NCBI GenBank assembly: GCA_028282785.1
Contig: JANQHE010000018.1
Location: forward strand, 1-64,000
Source: Bacteroidales bacterium
Lineage (GTDB): Bacteria > Bacteroidota > Bacteroidia > Bacteroidales > UBA12077
Direction: 5' to 3'
DNA length: 64,000 nucleotides
Shown piece after piece: positions 8,983 to 18,942 of the stretch. The notes under the pieces were generated by a model that had not been told where the DNA came from, made no database searches, and saw only the letters and a program-made list of their open reading frames with translations. The position numbers and the translations under genes were made by a program. Positions within the stretch are counted from its first letter, which is position 1, and each line of letters begins with the position of its first letter.

Positions 8983-11900
8983 ATGAAAACTTCAGAGGCA
9001 AAGATTAAAAAAATCCTTGATCAATTAAAATCCGAAAATATTAAAACATGGTTTGATTTAGGATTATTTTTAGATCGTGTAAAAGAAAATAGAAAAGTAC
9101 CTCAAAAAAGATTTCTAGGATCATATGATGATTTCAAAAGCTACATTTGTAAAAGTGATTTTGCCTTTTTAACTTATCAGTATTCAATTGATGGTGTAAG
9201 TATTGAAGTTGAAAAATATACCAAAATATTTAGAAATAAATTTAAAGGATCAAAAATTCATTATATAGCTGGAAAGTTTTATCCGGAAGCAAAAAAAATA
9301 GTACCTAATTATGTAAAAAAATTCGAATTACCACAAATCCAAGCGTTCGATGATTGGGATTTATATAAGGATTTCTATTTTACTAAATTGGAACGTGGCA
9401 GTAAGGAATACAATGATTTAATAGGCAAGTTCTGGAATCAGACTTTGGATATAATTGAGAATCTTGGAAACTACATTATAGAAAAGAATATACGAATGCT
9501 TTATTTAATTAATGTATGTTCAAATCCGGGAAATGTTTCTTTAAGCTTAGCAGTTGTATTATTGTCAGAATATTTAGGTATTCCGGTTATTAACAACAAC
9601 CATGATTTTTATTGGGAAGGTGGTAATAGAGAAATTGATAAAAAAAGACAGGATTTACCGGATGGACCAAGAGACTTCTTTTTTACAAATTCGCATGTTG
9701 GAGAATTCTTTTCTGTTATAGAAATATTATTTCCATGGGAATCGAGGATATGGATTAATGTAAATATTAATCAACAGCAAAATGAACATTTAATAAAAGT
9801 CAATGGACATAATCCTGCCAGGGTTATGGAAATTGGAACTGCTGTAGATACAACTGTCTTTAGAGACATTTCAAAAAGAAAAAAAATAAATACTTTCTAT
9901 CAATTTGAAAAGATTTTAAGTAGATACTCCGACACGCTTATTAGTTATTCAGCTAAAGATGTAATTGAATCAGATTTAGTTTCATCAGAAAATCCAAGAC
10001 CAATTTTGATTGGAGCTAAAAAAACAAAACCATTAGAGAAATTCCTAAATGAAAATATTGTATTTCTTCAACCGACAAGGATCATTTCAAGAAAAAGAAT
10101 TGAGATTGGATTTGAATTAATAGAAAATTTATTTCAGGAAGAAGAATTCTTTAAACGATTTAAAGAGACAAAACATTTAAAACTAACCATTATAATTACA
10201 GGACCAATTGCTACGGGTCATTATGAGTATTTTAAGCGACTTTTAAGAAAATACCATGAACTATTAAATTCACTGGATGAAGAAATAAGAAATAAAATTT
10301 ATCTGGCATTTCTGTTTAGTGAACTGGATAAACGGCAATTCAAAGACCAATTCGAAAATCCGGTCGGAATACCAGAATTATATAATATTGCATCATTAAT
10401 ATTACTACCAAGTAAAACGGAAGGAAGAGGACTTCCAATTATAGAAGCTACAGCATGTGGAACTCCGATTTTTTGTAGTAGATACTATCCGGAAAATGTA
10501 TACTCAGAAGTAATTGGTGAGCATTTACCTCATTCAGAAAGATTAAAGGTTATTGAATTTGATGGAAAAAACATAACAAAAAAACACGTAAGAAAAATTG
10601 TTGAAAGAGTATTTTTCCCTCACAGGTTTTCGGGTGAGATATATCAAAATCATCAGGTTGTTGATAAACGTTATAGTTTAGATGCATTACGTAACAATAT
10701 TGATGCGATTTGTTATAGCATGTTTCGACAATTGAGATCAAATAAGAAGTCACTAAATCTTGTAAAAAAAGCAATAAGCGAATACAAAACTTTGTGTAGT
10801 TATTCTAATAAAAATCTTAAATCCATAATAAATACAGATAATCGGGAATACTTACCTGGATATGGGCGAATGAGATTTATGATCATGTTAAAATCTTTGA
10901 TTGACCCAAGTTATTTCAGAGTGGAGGAACAATTATTCCGGGGAATTGGATTTAACTATGCCAAAGAATTAGTGGAAAATAGAGTTGTTGATTTCAATGA
11001 AAAACAAAAAACACATTTTTATAATGCGATAGAAGCAATATTCCTTTATAAAAATGGTGAAGTTAATATTCGGCATGATCACTCATTACCTTATAGGCAT
11101 AGAAATAAAAATAATTATCCTTATCAGGATTTTACGATCCAAGAATTAAGTGGGTTAATTAATTCTATATATCACTTAATTCTTGAATCAGAGCAGAAAA
11201 TAAAGATTAGAAAGAATGCACATTTTTTTACGGATATAGATTTAGCTTTGTCACAATTAACTTCCAGTAAATACCTGGCTATAGATGATAGAAAAATCTT
11301 AATAAAAAAACTGCAATCAAATGTTCCAATAGCATACTTTCCCGGAAAATATATTAAAAATGAATTAGAGTTTTTTGCTCTGCAATCAGTACGTTCGCGA
11401 TTAGAATTAGGAATTGAACAAGAACTAACAGAAAAGATAATCCAGGAAAATGGAAATTATATATCGCCAATTTACATAATGGCAAGTAAAGTAACAACGA
11501 TAGAAAATTATAATAGTCAAAGCATTCGTGATTTTATTTTGGAAGGTAGAGATGAAGAACTACTACTATTGTATAAATATAAAATACTTCAGGTTGTTGA
11601 TACAAAGCAGCTAAGTATTGGAGTTCATTTTAATCAATTAGGCGATAAGGCTCTTTCGATTTTAAAGGAAATTAAGAAAGAAAGTGGTTTCATGATATCT
11701 AATCGTCAGGATTCAGCTGTTATGACTGATGTTGTCAATATCGACAGATTCCATATTGGTAAAGTTGAAGATAAGTGGACCGAATCAATATTGGGAATTC
11801 CCATGAATAGTGGATTTATACAATTTGTTCCTGCTGGAATAAGGACAACATTATCTTATCCAACACCGATACAAACCGCAAAAGAATTTAACGAGTATTT

Positions 11901-13149
11901 AAAAGGAGAAGAGTTTAAGAATGCGGTTGAAAAATATGGGGAGAAAGAAATTTATGAGTTGCTAAGAAAGGATGCTGAAACGAAAATGTCTCCAATTAAA
12001 AAAGTTATAGAAGATTTATTAAATAAGGATAAAGAGAAGGACGTTGTTAGTTATGAATTTGTTAGTGGTGTTTACAAAGACGGCATGCCATGGAACGGCG
12101 TAATTGCCAAAGCACATTTAAGTAAAAATGGAAATTGGAAATTTATTGCAAAATCAAGTGAAAAAACTAAAAAAGTAACAGAGTTCGTAAAGGAGTTGGA
12201 AAAAGAAGAGAAAAAATCAGCAAAAATAGCATGGAATGGAGGTTATATTCTTAATGCAGAGTTAGTTGGAAAGTTGGGATTGCCGGAATCTTACATAGGA
12301 TCACCATTAGGGTTGTTAATATCTAATCGAAAATTGTTAAGTGCACCTCTATTTAATAAGCCGGCTTTAATATTTCAAAATGGCAATGTTAATATCTCAA
12401 GGGTAAATTGTTCAAAAGGTATTATTGTTTCACGTGGAACAGATAGCATCGAACTTTCAGCAGATCAGTATAATGCAAAACCACAAAAAAACATAGCCGT
12501 ATTTTACGATTTGATGTTTGATAAAAATGAAATTGAAGTGGAAAATAGTGTCATAGTTAGGTTGGCTGGAAATATCATTAAAGACATTGTATATGTTAAT
12601 GATAAACAGAAAGTTAGTATCATTCCAGTTGGTTTAACTTTTGTTTTTCCAAAAAAACAATTCTCCGGTACCTGGAAAGTTAATGATGAGTTAAATATTG
12701 TAATTAATGGTTTGGAAAATATTGATTATGCTGTAGAAGCAGGACCTATGTTGATTAAGAACGGAGAGGTTGTTTTAAATATGGAATTGGAAGGTTGGAA
12801 AACAAATAACTCAATAAAAACACAAGCTGCACGATTGGATTATACCGATATGCGAGGACCTAAAATAGCTGCAGGAATTGACAAGGAAGGTGATCTTATT
12901 GTACTTACAATAAATGGTAGAATAAGAGAATCAGTTGGTGCTACACACTACGATATGGCGGATATATTAAAGAAATTTGGTATTCAAACAGCAATGGGTT
13001 TTGATCCGGGAGGTAGCAGCACGTTAGTAGTTAATGGTAAAACATTAAATATTTCTCCATACAATAGCCAATACGAAGAAAATGTTTATGCACTTCCTCC
13101 CGAACCAAGAGCGGTTTCTAACGTAGTAATGGGATACATTAATTCATAA
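8983..13149 (+). CDS. Glycosyltransferase family 4 fused to C-terminal phosphodiester glycosidase (NAGPA) domain
   Basis: A 1388-residue fusion. The ORF track starts at a TTG at 8977; the ATG at 8983 is preferred. Residues ~60-600 form a GT-B glycosyltransferase with INNNHDFYWEGG in the N-lobe, PTRIISRKRIEIG near 370, and the catalytic-type SKTEGRGLPIIEATACGTPI near 485. Residues ~610-1010 match no family I recognise. Residues ~1020-1388 form a phosphodiester-glycosidase domain (relative of human NAGPA, the mannose 6-phosphate uncovering enzyme): AKIAWNGGYILN, VEAGPMLI, AARLDYTD and MGFDPGGSSTLVVNG. No signal peptide or membrane segment is seen, so it should be cytoplasmic, whereas NAGPA-type domains are usually exported. 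It may build and trim a phospho-linked glycan. It heads an operon with hemW, a kinase and a response regulator. Confidence 0.85.
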   Translation: MKTSEAKIKKILDQLKSENIKTWFDLGLFLDRVKENRKVPQKRFLGSYDDFKSYICKSDFAFLTYQYSIDGVSIEVEKYTKIFRNKFKGSKIHYIAGKFYPEAKKIVPNYVKKFELPQIQAFDDWDLYKDFYFTKLERGSKEYNDLIGKFWNQTLDIIENLGNYIIEKNIRMLYLINVCSNPGNVSLSLAVVLLSEYLGIPVINNNHDFYWEGGNREIDKKRQDLPDGPRDFFFTNSHVGEFFSVIEILFPWESRIWINVNINQQQNEHLIKVNGHNPARVMEIGTAVDTTVFRDISKRKKINTFYQFEKILSRYSDTLISYSAKDVIESDLVSSENPRPILIGAKKTKPLEKFLNENIVFLQPTRIISRKRIEIGFELIENLFQEEEFFKRFKETKHLKLTIIITGPIATGHYEYFKRLLRKYHELLNSLDEEIRNKIYLAFLFSELDKRQFKDQFENPVGIPELYNIASLILLPSKTEGRGLPIIEATACGTPIFCSRYYPENVYSEVIGEHLPHSERLKVIEFDGKNITKKHVRKIVERVFFPHRFSGEIYQNHQVVDKRYSLDALRNNIDAICYSMFRQLRSNKKSLNLVKKAISEYKTLCSYSNKNLKSIINTDNREYLPGYGRMRFMIMLKSLIDPSYFRVEEQLFRGIGFNYAKELVENRVVDFNEKQKTHFYNAIEAIFLYKNGEVNIRHDHSLPYRHRNKNNYPYQDFTIQELSGLINSIYHLILESEQKIKIRKNAHFFTDIDLALSQLTSSKYLAIDDRKILIKKLQSNVPIAYFPGKYIKNELEFFALQSVRSRLELGIEQELTEKIIQENGNYISPIYIMASKVTTIENYNSQSIRDFILEGRDEELLLLYKYKILQVVDTKQLSIGVHFNQLGDKALSILKEIKKESGFMISNRQDSAVMTDVVNIDRFHIGKVEDKWTESILGIPMNSGFIQFVPAGIRTTLSYPTPIQTAKEFNEYLKGEEFKNAVEKYGEKEIYELLRKDAETKMSPIKKVIEDLLNKDKEKDVVSYEFVSGVYKDGMPWNGVIAKAHLSKNGNWKFIAKSSEKTKKVTEFVKELEKEEKKSAKIAWNGGYILNAELVGKLGLPESYIGSPLGLLISNRKLLSAPLFNKPALIFQNGNVNISRVNCSKGIIVSRGTDSIELSADQYNAKPQKNIAVFYDLMFDKNEIEVENSVIVRLAGNIIKDIVYVNDKQKVSIIPVGLTFVFPKKQFSGTWKVNDELNIVINGLENIDYAVEAGPMLIKNGEVVLNMELEGWKTNNSIKTQAARLDYTDMRGPKIAAGIDKEGDLIVLTINGRIRESVGATHYDMADILKKFGIQTAMGFDPGGSSTLVVNGKTLNISPYNSQYEENVYALPPEPRAVSNVVMGYINS

Positions 13150-13153
13150 GAAA

Positions 13154-14281
13154 TTGGCAGGAATTTATTTACATATACCTTTTTGTAAAGGTAAATGCGC
13201 ATATTGCGATTTTTATTCGGTTGGAAATATCAAACTTAAGGAAGTATTTATTGAAGCTATTTGCAAAGAAATTGAATTACAAAAGGATTATTTAAAAGGC
13301 GAATCGATTCAAACAATTTATTTTGGAGGAGGCACACCATCTTTACTTTCACCGCAAGAACTCGAAAAAATCATTGAACAGATACGTAGCTATTTTGATG
13401 TTGGAAAAAGAAACGAAATTACATTAGAAGCAAATCCGGATGATTTAACCAAAGAATACCTAAAAGCGATTAAAAAAATTGGAATTAATAGGTTAAGTGT
13501 TGGTATACAATCATTTAATAATGATGACTTACGGAGAATGAAAAGAAAACATTCTGCTGATCAAGCAATAAGGACGGTAAGATATGCACAGGAGCAAGGG
13601 TTTAAAAATATAAGTATTGATTTACTTTATGGCTTACCGGATTTGAACTTGCAACAGTGGGAAAAAAATATCGAGCAGGCATTAAATTTAAATATTCAGC
13701 ATATTTCAGCATATCATTTAACAATTGAACCCAAAACGTTATTTTATAAATATTACCAAAATGGTAATTTGAATTTACCACCGGAAGATGAAAGTTTAGA
13801 TCAGTTCGGAAAGTTGATAGAAAAAACCGAGCAAAAAGGTTTTTTACATTATGAAATTTCCAATTTTGCCAAGGATGGATTTCTTTCATTACACAACACG
13901 AATTATTGGAGAGGTATAAAGTATTTAGGATTAGGTCCTTCTGCGCATTCGTATAATTTAACTTCGCGACATTGGAATATTCAAAACCTTCGTGGATATT
14001 TGGACGAAATATTCAAAGGAAAAATACCATGCGAAGAAGAAAATTTGTCAAAAAATGAAAAATTTAATGATTATTTGATCACATCGTTAAGAACAATGTG
14101 GGGATTAAATACCGAAAAGATTGAACACGAATTTGGAATAGATTTTAAAAAACACATTGAAAAAAAATCAAGCAGATTTTTAAAAGAGAATTTTTTGATA
14201 AAATCGGGGAATAATTTTAAATTGACAAAAAAGGGAATCTTTATTTCTGATCACATCATTTTATCATTTCTTAAAGATTAA
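13154..14281 (+). CDS. hemW: Radical SAM heme chaperone HemW
   Basis: HemW binds heme and a [4Fe-4S] cluster and delivers heme to target proteins. It was long misnamed oxygen-independent coproporphyrinogen oxidase. The 375-residue protein has the radical SAM motif CKGKCAYCDF near residue 12, GGGTPSLL for SAM binding, and LTIEPKTLFYK and YEISNFAK typical of HemW. True HemN has an extra N-terminal part absent here. The start is TTG; no in-frame ATG is available near the conserved GIYLHIPFC. It begins 4 bases after the upstream gene and ends 2 bases before the histidine kinase, so it is embedded in that operon. Confidence 0.93.
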   Translation: MAGIYLHIPFCKGKCAYCDFYSVGNIKLKEVFIEAICKEIELQKDYLKGESIQTIYFGGGTPSLLSPQELEKIIEQIRSYFDVGKRNEITLEANPDDLTKEYLKAIKKIGINRLSVGIQSFNNDDLRRMKRKHSADQAIRTVRYAQEQGFKNISIDLLYGLPDLNLQQWEKNIEQALNLNIQHISAYHLTIEPKTLFYKYYQNGNLNLPPEDESLDQFGKLIEKTEQKGFLHYEISNFAKDGFLSLHNTNYWRGIKYLGLGPSAHSYNLTSRHWNIQNLRGYLDEIFKGKIPCEEENLSKNEKFNDYLITSLRTMWGLNTEKIEHEFGIDFKKHIEKKSSRFLKENFLIKSGNNFKLTKKGIFISDHIILSFLKD

Positions 14282-14283
14282 TT

Positions 14284-17205
14284 ATGAAATCAAAACCGAA
14301 ATTATCGGAACGGGAAGAGCAGTTAAATATGGCACTTCTTGGTGCCGATTTGGGAATGTGGGACTGGAACATGATTGATAATACATTAAAAATAAATGAG
14401 TTATGGGCTAAAATGATTGGATACTCAATGAAAGAACTTGGTGGTCCAACCATTTCATTTAAGGTTTGGCAAGACTTGTTACAAGCAGATGATTTTGAAA
14501 ATGCAATTAAACGGTTTGAAGATCATGTAAATGCAAATACAAATATTTATGAGACAGAATTCCGAATGAGGCATAAAAATGGAAATTGGGTTTGGATACT
14601 ATCTAGAGGTAAAGTTCTGGAATGGGAAGGACAAAAGCCTGTTCGGGCGCTAGGAACACATTTGGACATTACTGATTCGAAAATAGCGGAAATACAACTA
14701 AAAGAAAGTGAAGAAAAATTTCGGTTACTTTTTGAAAAATCAAATGATCCTATCTTATTAATTGATGATTATTATTTTGTTGAGTGTAACGATGCTGCAG
14801 TACGAATTTTAGGATTTCAATCAAAGGAAGAAATATTTAAAACTCACCCTTCAAAATTATCACCGGAATATCAACCGGATGGAAAATTATCGTATCAGAA
14901 GGCCCAGGAAATGATGGATATAGCTTATAAGAAAGGTTATCATCGGTTTGAGTGGATACATATAGATGTGCAGGCTAAAGAGATGCTTATGGATGTTGCA
15001 TTGACAAAAATCCCTTATAAAGGAAAAGAGATGATTTTTACGGTATGGAGAGATATTACAAAGCAGAAAGAGCATGAAAAATCCTTAATAGAGAGCGAAA
15101 AAAAATATAGTACTTTATTTGAACAAGCAGCAGATGGAATTTTAGTCGGTATTAGAGCTGGTAAAATTGTTGAAGCAAATGAAAGTATTTGTAAACTATC
15201 AGGATATAATAAGAAAGATCTGATAGGACAAAGTATAAGCATGTTGTTTAATCATAAAGAATTGAATAATAACCCATTGAGATATGATCTTGTAAAAAGG
15301 GGAGATACGGTTGTAAGAGAAAGAGAGCTTATTCGAAAAGATGAAAAGAGGATTTTTGTTGAAATGAACACAAAAATTCTTGAAGATGGCAGAACTCAGA
15401 CCTTATTCAGAGATATGTCAAAAAGGAAACAGGCTGAAAGTATTCTTCGCGAGAATGAAGAAAAATATCGACTACTTTTTGAAAATGCAAACGATGCAAT
15501 TTTTTTGATGAACAATGAATTATTCATTGATTGTAATCAGAAAACACTTGAAATGTTTGGTTGTAAAAAAGAAGAAATAATAGGACAACAGCCTTATAAA
15601 TTTAGTCCCAAATATCAACCTGATGGTGAGAAATCAAAAGAAAAAGCATCAAGGAAAATAAAAGAAGCTCTTAATGGTGAAGGAAAAACTTTCGAATGGG
15701 TACATAAAAAACTGGATGGAACAGAATTCTATGCTGAGGTGAACTTAAATGTTTTTACTTTTCATGAAAATAGAAGAATTCAGGCAATTGTAAGGGATAT
15801 AACGGAAAGAAAGGAAGCTGAAATGGCATTGAAAAATAGCGAGGAAAAGTATCGTTTATTGATTGAAAGACAAAGCGATATTGTTGTTAAAATCAATCCT
15901 CAGGGACAATTTTTATTTGTAAGCCCATCATATTGTGAAATGTTTGGTAAAAAGGAAAAAGAATTGTTAGGAAAAAGATTTTTGCCTTTAGTACATAAAG
16001 ATGATCGGGAGCATACGGAAGATGAAATGAAAAAACTCTATAAATCTCCTTATACATGTTATATAGAACAGCGAGCGAAAACAAAAGATGGGTGGAAATG
16101 GTTAGCCTGGGCGAATAAATCCATATTAGATGAGAAAGGAAAAGTTATTGAAATTATTGGTGTTGGAAGAGATATTACTGAAAAGAAAGTAGCAGAAAAG
16201 CTAAGAATAGAAAGTGAGGAAAAACTTAGTAATATTTATCATAGCAGTTCTGATATAATCTTAATTATTAACAAAAAAAGAAAAATGATAAGCGTTAATC
16301 GGGCAATCGAAAAACATTTAGAATATTCTCCGAATGAATTAATAGGAAAATCTCCTGAAAAAATTATTAGAAGATCGGATTGGGAAATTGTTGGTGATAG
16401 AATTACCAAAATTCTAGCAGGAGAAAAGTTAACTGCACGCGAATTTAGTATGGTTTCAAAAAAAGGAGAAGAAATACCATTTGAAGGTAATAGTAAGCTA
16501 ATTAGTTATGAAGGAAAAAAAGCCGTTTTATCTGTAATAAGAAATATAAAGGAACGAAAGGAGCTGGAACAGCGAATTTTTGATGTAATGATAGAGACAG
16601 AAGAAAAAGAAAGACAAAGGCTTTCAAGTGATATACATGACGAAGTTGGTCCATTATTGTCCAGTTTAAAAATGTATATCGAAATGTTAAATCAGAATAA
16701 TGAAAAACAAGACTATATAAAAAGAAAATTACAAGAATTAGTAAAAGAAACGATTAATAATGTGCGTGAAGTATCAAATGCTTTAAGTCCTAATGTTTTG
16801 AATCAATACGGTTTAGTATCTGCAATAAAATCATTTATTTTTAATCAAAAGGGAATTGTTAATATCAATTTTAATAGCAAAATAAAGGAAGAAAGGTTCG
16901 GGGTAAAAATAGAAACAGTTTATTATAGGATTATTAAAGAGCTTATAAATAATACATTAAAACATGCAAAGGCACAAAAAATAGAAATAGAACTGGAATA
17001 TGAAAATCAATATTTGATATTAAAATATAAAGATGACGGGATAGGCATTAATGAAAAAGCATTAAAAAAGAATAAAACGAAAGGCTTGGGTTTAAGTAAC
17101 ATTGAAAACAGAATCAAAACAATTAATGGTAAATTTTCCATAACTTCTGAAAAAAATAAAGGATTTAAATTTGAATTATTAACAGAAGTTAAACATAATA
17201 AGTGA
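14284..17205 (+). CDS. Multi-PAS sensor histidine kinase (HisKA_3/NarX type)
   Basis: A 973-residue soluble sensor kinase without transmembrane segments. About six consecutive PAS/PAC units fill residues ~10-765, each ending in the RDIT-x-RKxAE-like linker (for example VRDITERKEAEMALKNSEEKYRLL is one junction). Residues ~770-840 are a HisKA_3 dimerisation domain with the phospho-acceptor in SSDIHDEVGPLLSSL (His near 785). Residues ~865-970 are the ATPase (ELINNTLKHAKA, DDGIGI, GLGLSNIENR). This NarX/DesK type normally pairs with NarL-type regulators. Its partner gene follows after 1 base but has no DNA-binding domain. The signal is unknown; PAS domains can bind heme, flavin or small ligands, and hemW is adjacent. 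Confidence 0.93.
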   Translation: MKSKPKLSEREEQLNMALLGADLGMWDWNMIDNTLKINELWAKMIGYSMKELGGPTISFKVWQDLLQADDFENAIKRFEDHVNANTNIYETEFRMRHKNGNWVWILSRGKVLEWEGQKPVRALGTHLDITDSKIAEIQLKESEEKFRLLFEKSNDPILLIDDYYFVECNDAAVRILGFQSKEEIFKTHPSKLSPEYQPDGKLSYQKAQEMMDIAYKKGYHRFEWIHIDVQAKEMLMDVALTKIPYKGKEMIFTVWRDITKQKEHEKSLIESEKKYSTLFEQAADGILVGIRAGKIVEANESICKLSGYNKKDLIGQSISMLFNHKELNNNPLRYDLVKRGDTVVRERELIRKDEKRIFVEMNTKILEDGRTQTLFRDMSKRKQAESILRENEEKYRLLFENANDAIFLMNNELFIDCNQKTLEMFGCKKEEIIGQQPYKFSPKYQPDGEKSKEKASRKIKEALNGEGKTFEWVHKKLDGTEFYAEVNLNVFTFHENRRIQAIVRDITERKEAEMALKNSEEKYRLLIERQSDIVVKINPQGQFLFVSPSYCEMFGKKEKELLGKRFLPLVHKDDREHTEDEMKKLYKSPYTCYIEQRAKTKDGWKWLAWANKSILDEKGKVIEIIGVGRDITEKKVAEKLRIESEEKLSNIYHSSSDIILIINKKRKMISVNRAIEKHLEYSPNELIGKSPEKIIRRSDWEIVGDRITKILAGEKLTAREFSMVSKKGEEIPFEGNSKLISYEGKKAVLSVIRNIKERKELEQRIFDVMIETEEKERQRLSSDIHDEVGPLLSSLKMYIEMLNQNNEKQDYIKRKLQELVKETINNVREVSNALSPNVLNQYGLVSAIKSFIFNQKGIVNINFNSKIKEERFGVKIETVYYRIIKELINNTLKHAKAQKIEIELEYENQYLILKYKDDGIGINEKALKKNKTKGLGLSNIENRIKTINGKFSITSEKNKGFKFELLTEVKHNK

Positions 17206-17206
17206 T

Positions 17207-17572
17207 ATGAATATATTGATAGTTGATGATAGCAAGGAGTTCCGTAATGCGTTTAAATTTATGCTAATGGAGCATTTCAGTGATAGGTATGATGAAATTT
17301 ACGAAGCGGAAAATGGCGAGGAATGTTTGAAAATAATTAAAAATTATTCCGTAGATATAATTTTTATGGACAAGCAAATGCCTGTTATGGATGGAATAAA
17401 AGCAACCAAAATAATAGTTGATCAGTACAGAAATATTAAAGTAATTGCACTTTCATTTCATTCCGAGTTGGACGACATTAAAGCCATGCTGGAAGCAGGT
17501 GCAAGAAACTATATAATTAAAGAAGAAATAACACCTGATATTATAGCTAATTGCCTTAATTTTATTTGGTAG
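17207..17572 (+). CDS. Single-domain response regulator (receiver only)
   Basis: A 121-residue protein that is a complete receiver domain and nothing else. The acidic pocket (IVDDSKEF), phospho-acceptor (IIFMDKQMPVMDG, Asp near 54), switch serine (ALSFHSE) and conserved lysine (NYIIKEE) are all present. The sequence resembles the receiver of NarL/FixJ regulators, yet translation stops right after the fold where the LuxR-type HTH would begin. It starts 1 base after the histidine kinase stop, so the kinase is its obvious partner. Output must pass through another protein or by phosphotransfer. Its last 11 bases overlap the convergent glycosyltransferase. Confidence 0.9.
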   Translation: MNILIVDDSKEFRNAFKFMLMEHFSDRYDEIYEAENGEECLKIIKNYSVDIIFMDKQMPVMDGIKATKIIVDQYRNIKVIALSFHSELDDIKAMLEAGARNYIIKEEITPDIIANCLNFIW

Positions 17573-18845
17573 CAATATTGATTAATTCAAAGAGTTTTTC
17601 TTCTAACGTATCATAAGAAAAGTACTTTTTACCTAATTCATAATTATATTCTGCTATTTCTTTGTTCAAATTATCATTATGTATTACATCTTGCATTTCT
17701 TTTAATGCTTTATCAGTTATTACATTATCTTCAAGCATTACTGTTTTAAACCCTTTACTTCCAATATCCGGCCAATATACAGGTTTATAATTATTTACAA
17801 AAATTGGACGCTTTGCTAAAACAGCTTCTACAAAGGCATTTCCAAAACCCTCGTATGTACTGAAGTATGTACATGCCCGGGCATGGGCATACGCATCAGA
17901 TAATGAATAGGATTTACCGGTTGTATTTATGGAATGACTTTTTGAAGAAAAACTATGATAAACAAACAATACCTGTTTACTTAATTTCAAATCATGAATT
18001 AAGTCTACCAAGTCCATATAGTATTCGCTACCAGCATCATCTGCATAGTTACCTGTAATTACTAACTTAATTTTATCATTTTGAAGCTTATCAATTAATT
18101 TAATTGCAGTTTCAATACCTTTACGACGAACGATTCTTGTTATTTGGAACAAAAGAATATCATCTTTCTCAACACCCAGATCTTCTCTAATATTTTTATT
18201 ATGATCAGTAATTAAGCCAAAGGATTTGGTAAAATCCATAACATTTGGAACTACCACTGAATTCCGGTTAAATCTTACTTTTAATGTTTCTTGAGCATAT
18301 AAGTTTATGACAGCATGATAACTGTTTGGTAATCGCAGAGGGAATTCATTCTCTACAAATTCATTGATTTTGGGATGAGGAGAAACATATCTGTCTCCTC
18401 GTTCCCATGCAAAATCGTGATCATGAGTAATAATCGGCTTATTCGTTTTTATAACAGCATTCTTTATGGCAATTCCCATGGAAATATGTGAAGGCAAACA
18501 AGAAGCATTCTCAGACAGTAGCAAGTCAATTTTGTATTGATGAATCCATTTTACAATCTTATCTTCAATAACTTTAGCGTAAAGTTGAAGGTGTTCTATT
18601 AATTCATCCTGGTTAAAATCCGGATGAAAAAACGCTTTTTTCTGCTCCCAGTAACTCTCCGGTGAAAAGAAAGACATTTCCGGTACTCTGGTTTCATGTG
18701 AACAATCAATTTTTCTACCCTCAAATTGACCAGATATAATGAATATTTCATGACCCATTTTTTGAAAAACTTCTATCCATTTTTCAGTTTCAAGTGCTAC
18801 TCCGTCAACACCTCCAATTCTTCCTATTATAATGCCAATTTTCAT
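17562..18845 (-). CDS. Glycosyltransferase family 4 (group 1)
   Basis: A 427-residue GT-B glycosyltransferase. The N-lobe has GRIGGVDGVALETEKW and ITHDHDFAWERGDR; the C-lobe has ITRIVRRKGIETAIKLI and the GT4 signature YFSTYEGFGNAFVEAVLAKRPIFV. It resembles the glycosyltransferase half of the fusion protein at 8983-13149: both have a D-G-V-A/S-xE-x-E N-terminal motif and the HDF-x-W-E-x-G motif, suggesting paralogues acting on similar substrates. Donor and acceptor are unknown. It stands alone on the minus strand and its end overlaps the response regulator gene by 11 bases. Confidence 0.88.
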   Translation of the reverse strand: MKIGIIIGRIGGVDGVALETEKWIEVFQKMGHEIFIISGQFEGRKIDCSHETRVPEMSFFSPESYWEQKKAFFHPDFNQDELIEHLQLYAKVIEDKIVKWIHQYKIDLLLSENASCLPSHISMGIAIKNAVIKTNKPIITHDHDFAWERGDRYVSPHPKINEFVENEFPLRLPNSYHAVINLYAQETLKVRFNRNSVVVPNVMDFTKSFGLITDHNKNIREDLGVEKDDILLFQITRIVRRKGIETAIKLIDKLQNDKIKLVITGNYADDAGSEYYMDLVDLIHDLKLSKQVLFVYHSFSSKSHSINTTGKSYSLSDAYAHARACTYFSTYEGFGNAFVEAVLAKRPIFVNNYKPVYWPDIGSKGFKTVMLEDNVITDKALKEMQDVIHNDNLNKEIAEYNYELGKKYFSYDTLEEKLFELINIATK

Positions 18846-18942
18846 GATTACTTTATTTTAATTACCATGTAAAGTTAAGAATACTGCCTCTATTATTGAA
18901 TTAATCAATTAAATTTGTATTTAATTAATTATTAAAAAAAGC

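Noticed and set aside
13154-14281. Oxygen-independent coproporphyrinogen III oxidase (HemN)
   Set aside because: The protein begins directly at GIYLHIPFC and lacks the extra N-terminal part of true HemN; the motifs are those of HemW.
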